Shown piece by piece: positions 63,355 to 64,000 of a stretch of 64,000 bases of DNA (position 1 is the stretch's first letter; the number at the start of each line of letters is the position of its first letter). The stretch spans positions 3,681,501 to 3,745,500 of the forward strand of contig NC_037644.1 of the NCBI RefSeq assembly GCF_003254395.2, given 5' to 3'. Under the pieces are notes generated by a model. That model searched no databases. It worked only from the letters and a program-made list of their open reading frames with translations, and had not been told where the DNA came from. The stretch comes from Apis mellifera (Eukaryota > Arthropoda > Insecta > Hymenoptera > Apidae). The position numbers were made by a program, and so were the translations under genes.

Positions 63355-64000
63355 CTAAGAGGCGGAAGTAAAAATGCATTTTCGTCAGCATGCATGTTAA
63401 AATTGCAAGTTAACGAACGCTTTCAAACCTCTCATCGAAGTACTTTTTTTTCACAAAACATATTTATGTTTGATATCTTATTGAAAAAGATTTTTTCTCT
63501 CAAAATACTTATTTTTAAGTTGGAATTTTTGTCTCAGCAAATCTTTCTACGAAACGCATCAATATTTCAATTATTTCTAAAATATTTTCTTTTCAATTTA
63601 ATTTAATTTTTATTTATCATACAATTTCCAAGTAAAATTTCCATGGAAGTATTTATTCTATTGTACTTAATACAATTCTTATTAATTTTATTTTACAAAA
63701 CTAGAACTATTTTTCAATTCATATTACATGATTAATGATAATTAATATAAATATATTTTTTTCATTATAATATACAATAAAATATATATATAATATATAC
63801 AAATTAATAATTTAAATTTTATAAAAATTCTTTCATTATCATTTTCCATGTTTTAAGCATTAATTTTTTAATAAATTTTTTAATAAATTTATTTAAATAA
63901 AAATATTTTTCAATCACTATTGTTTAATTAAATGTATTATGCGCTTCTTGTTTGTTTCATCTCATTGTTAGAGCTTATATTATTACATTGTTAAAAACAA

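Larger units (their letters stand above)
59992..64000. other. Intergenic, extremely AT-rich, upstream of leucokinin
   Basis: No coding exon identified. It contains the leucokinin 5' flank, two long (TA)n tracts and one GC-richer patch at 62330-62640. That patch has an 81-codon plus-strand ORF (62334-62579, unrecognised, Lys/Phe-rich), a small inverted repeat GGAGT-CGTGCA-ACTCC and a GGCTCGCGGGGGGTG segment. It could be a distal regulatory element or leader exon, but nothing proves it. Confidence 0.55.

Noticed and set aside
62648..63606. Ile/Tyr repeat ORFs on both strands
   Set aside because: Pure translation of (TA)n microsatellites.

Overview
This window looks like a piece of a honey bee (genus Apis) nuclear chromosome. 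The DNA is very AT-rich and has long gene-poor stretches full of homopolymers, microsatellites and short minisatellite arrays. Genes have small introns with GT/AG borders. A tachykinin precursor at 53.5-55.4 kb encodes peptides I recognise as those of the honey bee ([50 protein letters not shown]). Species-level assignment is an inference from these peptides, and I could not search a database.

Four protein-coding genes could be assembled exon by exon with consistent reading phase. (1) A K+-dependent Na+/Ca2+ exchanger (SLC24/NCKX family), minus strand, eight coding exons, 11695-14895, 649 aa. (2) TTC1, a tetratricopeptide-repeat co-chaperone adaptor, minus strand, four exons, 19519-20601, 277 aa. 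(3) Tachykinin (Tk), plus strand, five coding exons, 53548-55403, 339 aa. (4) A leucokinin (insect kinin) precursor, minus strand, five coding exons, 58324-59989, 305 aa, with three F-x-x-W-G amide peptides. Tk and leucokinin lie tail to tail about 2.9 kb apart, so two myotropic/diuretic neuropeptide genes form a convergent pair.

There is weaker evidence for further transcription units. A TATA box and a first coding exon (MDAVKAL...) on the plus strand at 1567-1888 begin a gene whose other exons I could not find. A compact core promoter at 25058-25277 (CCAAT, CRE, TATA-like, TCAGT initiator) is followed by an ATG-free leader exon with a clean donor. It is the best candidate for the Tk promoter, 28 kb upstream of the Tk coding exons. 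A coding-looking terminal exon on the minus strand (28674-28900) can be joined in phase to a possible signal-peptide exon at 32638-32851, and may be an undescribed small secreted-protein gene.

The rest is intergenic or intronic. 0-11.7 kb has scattered GC-richer islands, TA/CA/GAA microsatellites, a 50-bp perfect palindrome and a G15 run. 15-19 kb is AT-rich, with a C-rich zone at 17.5-18.4 kb. 22-47 kb holds seven unrelated minisatellite arrays with units of about 200-310 bp and 2-4 copies each. 60-64 kb is extremely AT-rich with long (TA)n tracts. I saw no rRNA, tRNA, CRISPR array or recognisable intact transposon.
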